Shown in pieces: positions 20,822 through 30,511 of a stretch of DNA of 64,000 nucleotides; the stretch's first letter is position 1, and each line of letters opens with the position of its first letter. This DNA comes from Caecitellus pseudoparvulus (Eukaryota > Bigyra: Bicosoecida): positions 1,116,001 through 1,180,000 of the forward strand of contig CBFFRQ010000068.1 in NCBI GenBank assembly GCA_965644315.1. Reading direction: 5' to 3'. Position numbers and translations under genes: made by a program. Under the pieces are notes generated by a model. That model searched no databases and was not told the DNA's origin. It was given only the letters and a program-made list of their open reading frames with translations.

Positions 20822-23171
20822 CTACAAGAAGCCAGCACCGACAGTGAGGCTGCCAAAGAAGAGAGCAAAGCCCAAGTAGCTGCTGAAGGGGAGAGCTGCG
20901 AGGCTGTACAAGGTCCAAGCTGTGTTTGTGATGCCACGTTCGGCCAGTGCGAGGCAGTTGCGCGCGAAAGATCCGTGCGCATCAGAAAGCGGATGCTGCT
21001 GCAGCCCCGCTTGCCTCAGCTCCACCTGCATGCGCTTGCGCTGTGCAGCAATATATGCTACGATTTCCTTAGCGACGCGCAAGTCACCCACGTCTGCTGA
21101 AGCGACAAGGACACCGTGGACATCACGCAGCAGGACGTATGCGGTGCCCTGGTCACGGTATACAAGGGGTTCTTGCGGCAGCCGCGGTGCCAGGCCGGCG
21201 AAGTATGCCCCGGCCATGATGAGGAAGTAGAGGAACATGGCAATGGAGCAAGCTCGGAAGCCAGGGAGGAATGAACTCTTGCACATGCCGCACGACTTGT
21301 CTTGGGGGGTGGTGGAGGCAGTGGCTGCCTCGTAGGCATAGTTATTCACACTCCCAAGGGCGCTCTGGCCAGTAGGACAGGCGAAAGCCACGAGGTCGTT
21401 CGGCAATCCAGGTGTGTGGCTGGGGGTCGGGTCGCCCTGCATGCTGCGCCCAGAAAGAGGTCGGGACGTGGGGGAGGGGCTCGCAAGGTGGGAGGTGCGA
21501 CGGGTGGCCGCCGCTGGCTTCGCTGCTGGCTGGGCCGCTGGTGCAGGCTGCAGGACGGGGGGAGGCACCCAGGAGGGCGCATCGGTGGATGGGGCAAACG
21601 CTGCGTAGGATGGTAAGCCGGAGTACTCCCCCCAGCACTTCTTGGCGTCAGCAGGTGCAAACAGGGGCTCGCAGCTGAAGTAACGTGACATCTTGACAGG
21701 CACTGGGACAAAGCAGCCGCCAGCCGACTGCGGCAGCTCGTGTCCGAGATACCCCATCCACCCCACAGCATCAATGCAGGGCGTTGCTGTCAGCGCGATG
21801 CCGCCCACAAGCAGAGCAACAAGGAGAAAGCCTGTTCGACGAGAGCAGCCACAGAGGCGCCCGCCTCCCTCTCGCTTTGTTGCGTACGAATCCGTGGGCA
21901 CGGCAGCTCGCTCATCCAAAGCAAGCGGCACGACGTCAGCGTCTTCTTTCAAGGGAAAGGGGTCGTCATCTTCCTTGGGAAGGGGGGGCGGGAAGGGCGC
22001 TTCTGCAGGCGACACCAACATCCTCCACACCGCATTGCCACAGTCACAGCCACAGCACAGGAAAGCGCGGTTGTCCGCCCACCACGAGTACAGCAACATG
22101 CCCATGTGCAGCGCGAGGGCAACGAACGACAGCACCACGGCCGCAATGAAGGGCGCCTCAGGCTTGCGCCAGTCTGCTGCCCCGACGACGTTGACGATGC
22201 AAGCTGCCAGCAGGCAGGAGAGGACGCAAATGTACAGCGGCTGGGAACGCAGCCACTGGCCCCATGCGCCATTGCAGCATGCAAACCACTGACGGACCAC
22301 CATGGTCGCACACAGAGGGGGGTCCTCGGCCACGACGACACAGGTCTCGACCTGGTCCAGCGGCACCACGCTGCTCCACGTGTTTCCGGCAAAGTCTGTC
22401 GTGGAAAACGTGACCTCGGTGTGGTCTTTTGGGAGGCTGACCTCAGACACACGCCAGTGTCGGCGGGCCACCCAGCGTGTGCGGGGAGCCTCCTCCTGCA
22501 AATCCTCCTCCAGATGCACACGGGTGCTGTGGCCTGGGCTGGGGAAGTAGTGCGCCCCAGCCTTGGTCGGAGGGGCATACCCTCCGACAAGGCCCCGAGC
22601 TGAGCGAGCCCCTGCTGCCCCTTTCGGGTCCTCGAGTCCCGATGTCCCATCAGTTGGCCGACTGGTCAGGTCAGCATATGGGTGCTTGGCTTCTTTGAAG
22701 TACTGTCGGCCTTGCTGCCGCTCGAGCCACTCCTCCACGACAGTATCGAAGATCGAAAACCGCGCCCGCCGGTCAATGAGTGCCCCCAGCGCGGCTTCTC
22801 GACCCCATGTGCCGCTGCTGTGGGTGGACCAGGAGGCAGAGGAGGGAAGTCGGGCTGACGGTGCGAGTGGCACGGATGGTCGCCGGACGGGGCCATCAAT
22901 GTCTGAAGTCAGGCCCGTTTGGTAGCCAGCTTCGGCAAGCGGTGCAGATGGACCCCCTGCCCGCCCTACCTCCGTGCCCTTGAACTCTGGCGGCTCGCCG
23001 TGAATGAATGAGTCGTCCAGGGCTGGAGGTGAGGCGCCACCACCGTCATTGTCAATGCCTTGAGCCTGCAGAAAAGGGTAGGTGTTGCAAGCGCTGAACC
23101 AAGGTGCAGCACCTCAACACAAACGCGACTCTTACGCTGTCCCCAGACTTGGCTGACCGCGGAGAAGCCAT
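20822..23171 (-). CDS. Multipass membrane protein, paralog A of a divergent pair
   Basis: Exon 1 is 23171-23136 (MASPRSAKSGDS) and exon 2 is 23065-20822, joined in phase 0 over a 70-nt intron; 759 residues. Hydrophobic helices lie near 288-307, 317-339, 423-442, 617-637 and 727-756. The N-terminal 280 residues are soluble and contain RQYFKEAKHPY. A Cys-rich turn (FLCCGCDCG) follows helix 2. Between helices 3 and 4 is a Pro/Ala/Ser-rich loop with paired Cys, ending in CGMCKSSFLPGFRACS just before helix 4. After it come LPQEP and DQGTAYVLLRDVHG. All these landmarks recur in the neighbour starting at 23635, so the two are paralogs that diverge head to head. I do not recognise the family; transport, channel or scaffold roles are all possible. 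Confidence 0.75.
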
Positions 23172-23634
23172 GGCTTTGCGGCAGCTAGGCGTGTGGGTGG
23201 AGGATGCGGGTGGTGCAGCGACAGAGTCTGGACAGTGCAGGGCCGCTGGCAGGCTGAGGGGCAAGGCGGACAGGCTGGGCGCTGAGCTGCCGCCAAAACC
23301 ACTTTGTCTTGGATCACGCGGCTAGATTTTGTGCCACAGTTATGCGTGTGCGGAGTCAGGCAGCCCTTGGGGGGGTGCAAGGTGCAGTGCACCACCCCAC
23401 CACGCCATGTCGGGGCCGCATGACAGTCTCACTGCAGCCGCCAATTCACGCACATCGAACCCTACCTTCGGGGACTTTGATAAGCATGCTACTAGGCAGG
23501 CGATTCCCCACACTCGCGGAAGGGCTCACTCCTTCGTTGTGCCCGCAGTTCTGGTGCTCAGCACAGCAAGTGTGGTGGTGTGTGCCCACACCTTCCCAGC
23601 CGGTTGAACTGCGCCACATCGGTGCTTCGTCACC
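23172..23634. promoter_or_regulatory. Divergent promoter between the membrane-protein paralogs
   Basis: 463 bp between two first exons. Only a weak variant of the 5' element is seen (23442-23452, CAATTCACGCA, two mismatches). No RNA gene or ORF of interest. Confidence 0.4.
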
Positions 23635-25813
23635 ATGGCTGCCAAAGGAGGCTCGGGTTTGGATGCACCACTCATAGGAGGGAGCTCTGCCGTGAGTGAT
23701 GGGCCAGCTTACCCGCTGCTAGGTTTGCCTGGCTGACAGTCACGCAAGCCTCCCTCGCATCGCCCAATCGTGTGTGCAGGACTACCAGACGCTAAGTGAC
23801 GAAGCCCCTGACTCAGCAAGGGACGCCGATCACGTTGACATTGCTGTGCCATCAGCTTCCGTAGCAGTGCTGGCTGGGGGAGACCGTGTGCCTGTGCGAG
23901 GCAGCGGGAAAGACGGCTGCAAGCCCAACTCAACGGAGCACACCCTGAACACGTGGCTCAACAAGTCTCAAGCCCGGCAGTACTTCAAGGAGGCTCGTTT
24001 CCCTTACAAGACGGGGGAGCTCAGGCCACCGGGACCCGGGATTGCAGGTGTCAGAGATGCGCACCACGTTGTGGGCGGCCACGTGCCTCGCAGCGAGGGG
24101 CCTGCCCACGACTTTCCAGCGCCGGGCAAGGCCAGCGTCGTGCACTTGCAGTGGAGCACAGACACCCGGGAGGCCACGAACACGTGGATGCACCGGTCGT
24201 GGTCTTGCTGCTGCCAAACGTACACTGCCGCCCACGAGACGTCCATGACGACCTCAGCCCTGCAGACCACAAGCATTGACCAGGAAGGCAACGCCGTTGT
24301 GAACACCGTGCCCCTGGAAGACATCGAACGCTGCACTGTCGTGGCAGACCAGCCGTTTGTCGGAGAGGTGGTCTGCAAGCGAGGGGCCGTGGCGTGTGCC
24401 AACTCGGCATGGGGCCGCTATGTGGTTTCACAGCCATGCTTCCTGGCCGCTTCCACAGCAGCACTGCTCTCTTGCATCTTTCACATCGCCGCCAATGCCG
24501 TCGTGCCCAAGAGTGTGGACCTCTTCTATGCAGCTGCGTGGTGCTTGTACATTGCTGTGTTCCTGCACATTTGCCTGGTGCTGCACGCATTCATGGCTGA
24601 CGCGACGTGCGCGCTGCTCTGCCACTTCTGCGCATGTTGCAGCAGGGGAAAGGTGAAGGACCCCGCCACAGGAACTTGCTGTGTGGAGTACGGCGAACCC
24701 AGGGAGGAGTGCGACCCCTTCCCCCATGACCCGTCTGGCACGCAGATCCCCGCGGAGGTCCTGGAGCGCTCAGAGGTTCCGGGGTCCACATCCACCACGC
24801 GGCTGAGGCAGGGCGGAGGCGTCCTGTGCTGTGGATGTTCCCGCCGTTCTTGGGGCATGCTGGCAACCTTGCTCGTCTTTGGCCTTGCTGCCGCCACCTC
24901 TGCCTGTGCTGTGGCTGTGTGGTGGACAACCTTCCCTGGCTCTGGCGGCACCCCCTCCTCTGGCACCTGCGCGGTGTCAACTGCTGAGCGGGCGTGGCAG
25001 AACTTCACCTGTCAACCAGAGTACTCCAGCTCGGACACCAAGTGCTGGAACAAGGTGGCAGGCGGCGGCGGCGGTGGCAATGACCCGCAGCCCGCTCCTC
25101 CTGTGCTGCGTGTGTTGCAAGCCGTGGGCTGGATGCCACCCTCCCCGTCAGCCGGTTACCAGCCGTTTGAGGCTCTCTCCAGCCCTGACCAGCCCGCTGA
25201 CCGACGCAAGCTGCAGTCGTCACCCTCTCCAACGCCCACACCGAACGCTGACTTGGCATTTGCGTGCCCCGCGGGTTCCTCGGCCATCGACAGCGTGAAC
25301 GTTTACTCGCAATCAAAGGCCACCTCTTCCAGCGGGACGCCTGTCGGGGACGCGACGTGCGGTATGTGCAAGAGCGCCTTCCTTCCATCGTACAGAGCGT
25401 GCGCAGTGCTGACTGCACTGTACTTCCTGTCTTTCATCTTGGCGTATGTTCTGGGGCTGGCCCCTCGAATCCCACAAGAGCCGTGGCGGTATCTGGATGA
25501 AGGCACTGCTTACATCTTTGTCATGACCAGGTACGGCACGTTGGGAGCATGTGCAGTTGTGGGAGACCAGCGCAACGCGCAGCAAATCGTACGGGCTGTC
25601 ATGGCGGCGCGTGCCCGCATTGCAGCGGAGCTCGTGGCCAGCGGCGGAGCCCCGCCAGCTCTCGTGGATGTGTACGGCACAAATGGCCGTGCAGGGTGCT
25701 GGGCATGCAACACTGTCGGGACTGGGGCTCCAACCCTCCTGCTACTGCAGCTCAAGTGGCTGCTGCGATACCTTGACCCCGCGAATGTGCTGTACTTCAT
25801 TCCGGCTCTGTAG
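23635..25813 (+). CDS. Multipass membrane protein, paralog B of a divergent pair
   Basis: Exon 1 is 23635-23691 and exon 2 is 23780-25813, joined in phase 0 over an 88-nt intron; 696 residues. It shares with its divergent neighbour: a short first exon starting MA; RQYFKEARFPY; a two-helix block after NSAWGRYVVSQP; a Cys-rich segment (CHFCACCSRG); a third helix (LATLLVFGLAAATSACAVAV); the motif FACPAGSSAIDSVNVY; CGMCKSAFLPSYRACA leading into helix 4; and IPQEP plus DEGTAYIFVMTRYG. The C-terminal helix (LLLLQLKWLLRYL, then NVLYFIPAL) is less hydrophobic than in paralog A. Several conserved Cys in the loop between helices 3 and 4 suggest an extracytoplasmic, disulfide-bonded domain. Function unknown. 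Its stop is 27 bp from that of the convergent BRCT gene. Confidence 0.75.
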
Positions 25814-25840
25814 GGTCAAGCAATGCACACGTAGCTACAG

Positions 25841-28306
25841 CTAAAGTACTGGCAAGATGGCGGGGCATTCTTGCCGAGAAAGGTAGTCCAGAGGCCAGTC
25901 CACCCGCACAGCTGCGATACGATCTGACTGCCACCCGGCAGCGCTTGCACTGGCACGCAATGCGGCGAAGGTAGGAGAGAGATCCGGCACTGCGGCACCA
26001 CCTTTCATCGTCTGTGGCACCAGCAGCAGGACGTGGGGAGGCAACAAGCGGTCACTGCCCCACGCATCATCAGAGCCTGCTGGCTGCAGAGCTCCAGGGA
26101 GCGAGGGAGCAGCAGTGCTGGGGCCTGGCACTGGCACCTGGGAGGGTGATGGCTCAAGCCTGCATATGTGCGCGCCGCCTGCAGTCAGTATCCGCTCCAG
26201 CATGGCACAAGGTGGCCCAGCTGCGCCGGGAATGTCCACGACGGCTACGCACCAGTCCTGGAAAGCAGGCCTGCCATGCAGCCGCCACGCCCTGGCTGCA
26301 CCTGGCCACACTCGTGGATCTGCGCCCACTCTTGAAGCAGCAGTGGCGCAGGAGACCTCTGCCTCTTCCAAGCCCGTGGCTGTGCCCAGAAGGTGAGGGC
26401 ACAACACCCAGGCCCCAGCCGCAAATGCAGAGCACAACTTCTCCACTCGTGACAAGTTCCACACCACCAGGTGAGTACACGATGCGTCCCAAGCGTGCCG
26501 ATCCCCGTTCCGAGCGCTGACGAGGACGGAGGATCGCGGGATCAGGGCCAGGGCAGCCTTTTCCACCGCCTTGGTGGACACAGAAAACGCACCCCGAGCG
26601 CCAGACACTGGCTGCTGTGCATCTCCTGGCATGTGCTTTGTCCCACTGAACATGATGCACGCACCTACTTGCGCTGGCTCTCCAGCTTCATCAGCTGCGG
26701 CGGCGCTGTGGTCTGTAGCGCTGCTGCCTGTGTTCCACCTGGACGGATCCAAACCAGCATTTCGACGCCGGATAGCAAGTCGCAGGAAAGTGAAGTGGTC
26801 GTGTTCGCTCTCCTTCGGCAATCTGCCTGCGGGGAATCGACTGGCCTCTTCTGCAACGTTCGCTGGTGTGATGAGAGTGTGCAAGCACGGCAGTGAAGCT
26901 TGGGTCTGAGCCCCACCTTGTACAAGGGCAAATTCCTCCTCGGCGGCAGGGGCGCCCAGCTCCTCACTTGCCAAGACCCACCCCGCTGTGACCAGCGGCA
27001 CACCGGCGGCGCGGGCCCACTGTGCTCGGGCACACGCGCTTGCAGCTTGCCTCCAAATCCACCCATCTGCGTGGAGGGGAATCCCGGCTGAGGAGTCCGC
27101 CCCACCGTCCATGCCCAGCCCCCCTCCGTATGCTTGCACTGTAAATCCACTTTCGCTGGTGGACATGGGGCCTTCAGACAGGGCAACTGTGCCCTGCTTT
27201 TCCTCAGTTTCCCCGCCCCCCGCACCTGGTGCCGGACTTGGCACTGCGGCAGCAGCGCCTCCCGGCTGCTCACGAGTCGCGTCTGTGACGGCAAGCAAGC
27301 CAGCCACGCCGCCATTCACGCGGAACAGCTGCCGGGCCGACAGTTCAGCTTTGCGGGCGGCTGCCAATGCTGCCTGGTTCTGTTGCGGCGCTGCTGGGTC
27401 TCCAGACCGTGCGATGGGGTACACACTGGTGGCCACTGTTGAAGACCCAGCCGGAAGCCCAAGACAAGATGTCGACGTGCCAGCCTCCGCTGTCACCGTG
27501 ACGATGCCAGACACATGCCCACTGGCATCCACAGTCACAGCCGGGCACGGCACGTAGACCACCATGTGACTCAGCAGGTCTGTGAAGGCGGCACGCAGAA
27601 CGCAGGCGCCGCACCGGGCAAGCGCAGCTTCCACTTGATCTCTGCTTGGACTTGTGTGGGAGCTGAACCCCGACGTGGCAACGACGCACCCCTGCAAGGC
27701 TGACCTGTGCGGCGGACGAGGGTAGCAAGCATCATATGCTGGCGTATGCGGTGCCGTTTGGGGTACTCACGAGGCAGGGACAGGTGCAGGAGACACGGCA
27801 AGGTCGTGTTCAGAGCGAGAGGGAGGGAGAGGGCTGTCCCCATCTGGCATGAAGGGTGGCCACTGAAAGCCTGCCGCGACAGGTAGTGGCTCAGCCAGGC
27901 GTCTGGCAGCGAGGCCTGCCGCCTTGTGACCACCAGGGTCTTCCTCGCAGCAGCCGTGCAGCGCCTGAGGAACCGCGGCAAGAGCCCCATAGCCTTCCAG
28001 GGCATGGCTCCCCGCGCCCTGTCGCGCGCAGGCGGCGAGCCAAGCCTGGGACAGCACGCGAGGTTTCGGCGCAACCCCTGCTGCCACTCTGTTCGCCCAC
28101 AGCTTGACTTCCGGAGATCTCCAGGCATCAGGGTGGGTGCCTGGGATGACGATGGTTGGATTTGCATCAAAGGCAGCGCACACACGGGCGCCAAAGTGGC
28201 GGATGACATGACAAAGTGCCTGCGTGCGAGGGCTGCCCTGGCTCATGCCCAGCATGAGCACCACCTGGCCACGAAGCTGCAAGGAACCAGAGCCGGTAGA
28301 CTGCAT
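25841..28306 (-). CDS. Multi-BRCT-domain protein
   Basis: Exons 28306-27771 and 27704-25841 join as TC|G over a 66-nt intron; 799 residues. Four weak BRCT-like units can be seen: residues 1-80 (LRGQVVLMLGM, VIRHFGARV, a SQAWLAAC-type Trp helix near 125); one straight after the splice (LQGCVVATSGFSS, VEAALARCGACVLRAAF); one in the third quarter (THLVVWNLSRVEKLCSAFAAGAWVLCPHLL, with the conserved Trp); and a C-terminal one (FQDWCVAVVDIPG, LERILTAGGAHICRL). BRCT repeats bind phosphopeptides in DNA-damage signalling. Spacers are Pro/Ser-rich. No BRCA1-, TopBP1- or ligase-specific domain is visible, so the ortholog is not named. The leader contains ATG-TGA, a minimal upstream ORF. Divergent from the TKL kinase, with a shared 5' element at 28412. 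Confidence 0.65.
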
Positions 28307-28677
28307 CGTGACCAGCGTCTAGATGCAGATCACATTCAAAATTCAAGCGGATACCCCACAGCGCTGTCTTCAGCGTGCACGGCAGGCCTCAAACAATGCT
28401 TGGGCGAAGTGTGCGGAAATTGACCCGCACCACAGAGCGGTCGACCAGGCAATTCAAGCTTGCGCCCGACGATGGCAGGTGGCTGGACAGCACGACACGC
28501 TGCATGTCATTCCATTGTTCGAGCCACTCGGAATCGATCTTGCGGCTGATGCATGTCGTTGTTTGTGTGTTTGCCGCACTGGCTCGACTGCAGCTCCAGT
28601 GAATTGCAGCGCACGGAACGAGGCACGAGGATCCTGAACACAAGCTCTGAGCGGTGCAAGTGCATTTGTCTCTAACC
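28307..28677. promoter_or_regulatory. Divergent promoter, BRCT protein / TKL kinase
   Basis: 371 bp with one exact CAATTTCCGCA pointing toward the BRCT gene (28412-28422). No other feature seen. Confidence 0.5.
28412..28422 (-). promoter_or_regulatory. CAATTTCCGCA element (BRCT/kinase promoter)
   Basis: Exact 11-mer, 106 bases upstream of the BRCT start and also upstream of the divergent kinase gene. Confidence 0.6.
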
Positions 28678-30457
28678 ATGCGTGCATCTTTTGGGGCTCT
28701 GGTCTGTCTCGCGGCACTGGTGTGCTTGGCGCCTGTGTCCGCAGCCGAAGGTGCGGGTTAGCCACTCTCACACGTGCCACCCGCCGCGCACTTTGGTTCT
28801 CGCTGTACCTTGGGCAGATTGCGGTCCAGAGGAGGACCTGTTCACGCCACTGGTGGTGTACTTTTTCTTGTCTCTCAGTGCAGCTGTTCTCTACGGCGGC
28901 TACTTGGTGAGTGCTGCGAAGGAGCACAGCGTTTCAGAGTTTCAGCTGCACCACTCCAGGCTCTGCCCGCCACAGGCGTACCAGTGGGCGACAGGCATCG
29001 AAAGCAGCAGCAGCGAACGAGACCTAAAAGGAATGGAGATGATGACTGCTCGGGTTGAAGGCGTGACCTCCCCGCAGATGGAGTCCTGGCGAATTCCCAT
29101 CCGCGAGCTGAAGTTCGGGGCAGTGGTCGGCAAGGGCAACGTGGGGGAAGTGTACGAAGGGGAGCACCGGGGGCGCGTGGTGGCCATCAAGAAGCTCTTA
29201 GGAACGTGGTACAAGGACTCTGACATGGTGCAACGCTTCCGCGACGAAATCCTTCTCATGTCCACGATGCACCACCCGAATGTGCTTGTCTTCCTCGGCG
29301 CGGTGTTGGACCCCGAGGCCGGCAACATGTGCCTCGTGACAGAGTTGTGCCGCAACGGCACCTTGCACTCCTTCCTGCACTCCGAGAGCCCCATGGACTG
29401 GCGCACAAGGCTGCGCATGTGCACTGACGTGGCCCGCGGCATGCACTACCTGCACGGGCGTGCAGGGATCATTCAGCGCGACCTCAAGTCTGCTAACCTG
29501 TTGCTAGACGACTTTTTGCGCGTGAAGATCGCAGATTTCGGACTGAGCCGCCAGATGAACACTACGGTCATGGAGACGTACTGTGGCACGCCCGCCACCA
29601 TGGCACCGGAGATTGTCAAGCAGCAGCCGTACAGCGAAAAGGCAGACGTCTTTTCCTTTGCTGTGATCATGTGGGAGATTTTGACGCGAGCAGAGCCGTA
29701 CGAGGGCCGCTCTGGGCTGGGCCTGGCCATGGCTGTCGCGAACGAAGGCATCCGGCCGCCTGTGCCTGCGTACTGCCCCGTGGAGTGGGCTCGACTCATG
29801 ACGGCTGCGTGGGCCGCAGACGCTGACGCCCGGCCTTCATTTGAGCATAATCTTGATACGCTGTCCTCGATGGAAGCAAGGGTTGATGCTGCCCTTCGTG
29901 GGGTGCCGCTGCAGGCTGCTGATGCCGGGGATGCGGTGCTGGCCAGAGTGGCACGTGCGCGTGGCAGGGACTTTGAAGCCATGCAGGCGAACATTGCTCG
30001 CAAGCAGATCCGTGGACCCCACCAATCGCTGACCAGCAGTGATGGCGATGAGGAGGGGTGGTCTGGTGAGGAGAGTGACCTGGAGGAAGGGGGGGCGGCG
30101 GCTCCCACGGCTGCCCATTCGCCAAGCACGCCAGCCCGTGATGCGGGCGATTCCAAGGCAACTTCGCCACGCCTGGCCCAGGAAGGCTCTCTTGGGGCTC
30201 CCGTTGGGAGTGCCGTGTCCAGAGGAAAGCGTCCCCCCGCCGCCCCTCCCCGGCCAGCGCAGTCTCAACCCACGCCTGTGGAGCAGGTTGGTCCTGACTG
30301 GGCCTACGCCGCACAACGACCACGCCGTGCCCGCCGACACACCATGGCCAGGTACAGGAGCTATGAGCGAGATGCAGACAGCTCAGAGCGCCCAACACCG
30401 CCGCCAGCTCCTCCTGCGCCGTCCCAGGCCGTGGTGTCTTCCGATTCCGACGGGTAG
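28678..30457 (+). CDS. Membrane-anchored TKL (Raf-like) protein kinase
   Basis: Exon 1, 28678-28750, encodes a signal peptide (MRASFGALVCLAALVCLAPV) and joins 28818 onward as G|AT over a 67-nt intron. A second likely intron, 28907-28975 (GTGAGT...CCACAG, 69 nt, phase 0, no stop), can be removed or kept in frame; removal gives 547 residues. A transmembrane helix (LVVYFFLSLSAAVLYGGYL) precedes the kinase domain: GKGNVGEVYEG, VAIKKL (Lys near 124), FRDEILLMSTMHHPNVL, the catalytic loop IIQRDLKSANLLL near 220, DFGLSR, and MAPEIV. The HRD histidine is Gln, but the catalytic Asp is kept, so activity is likely. The last 140 residues are acidic, Pro-rich and end in a basic/Ser stretch. The very short lumenal part makes ligand sensing unlikely. 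TKL kinases of this plan are common in protists. Confidence 0.85.
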
Positions 30458-30511
30458 CGTGCCTGCATTCAATTCAATGTATATGTCGCGAGCTGGGGCG
30501 CAGCGCCCAGT

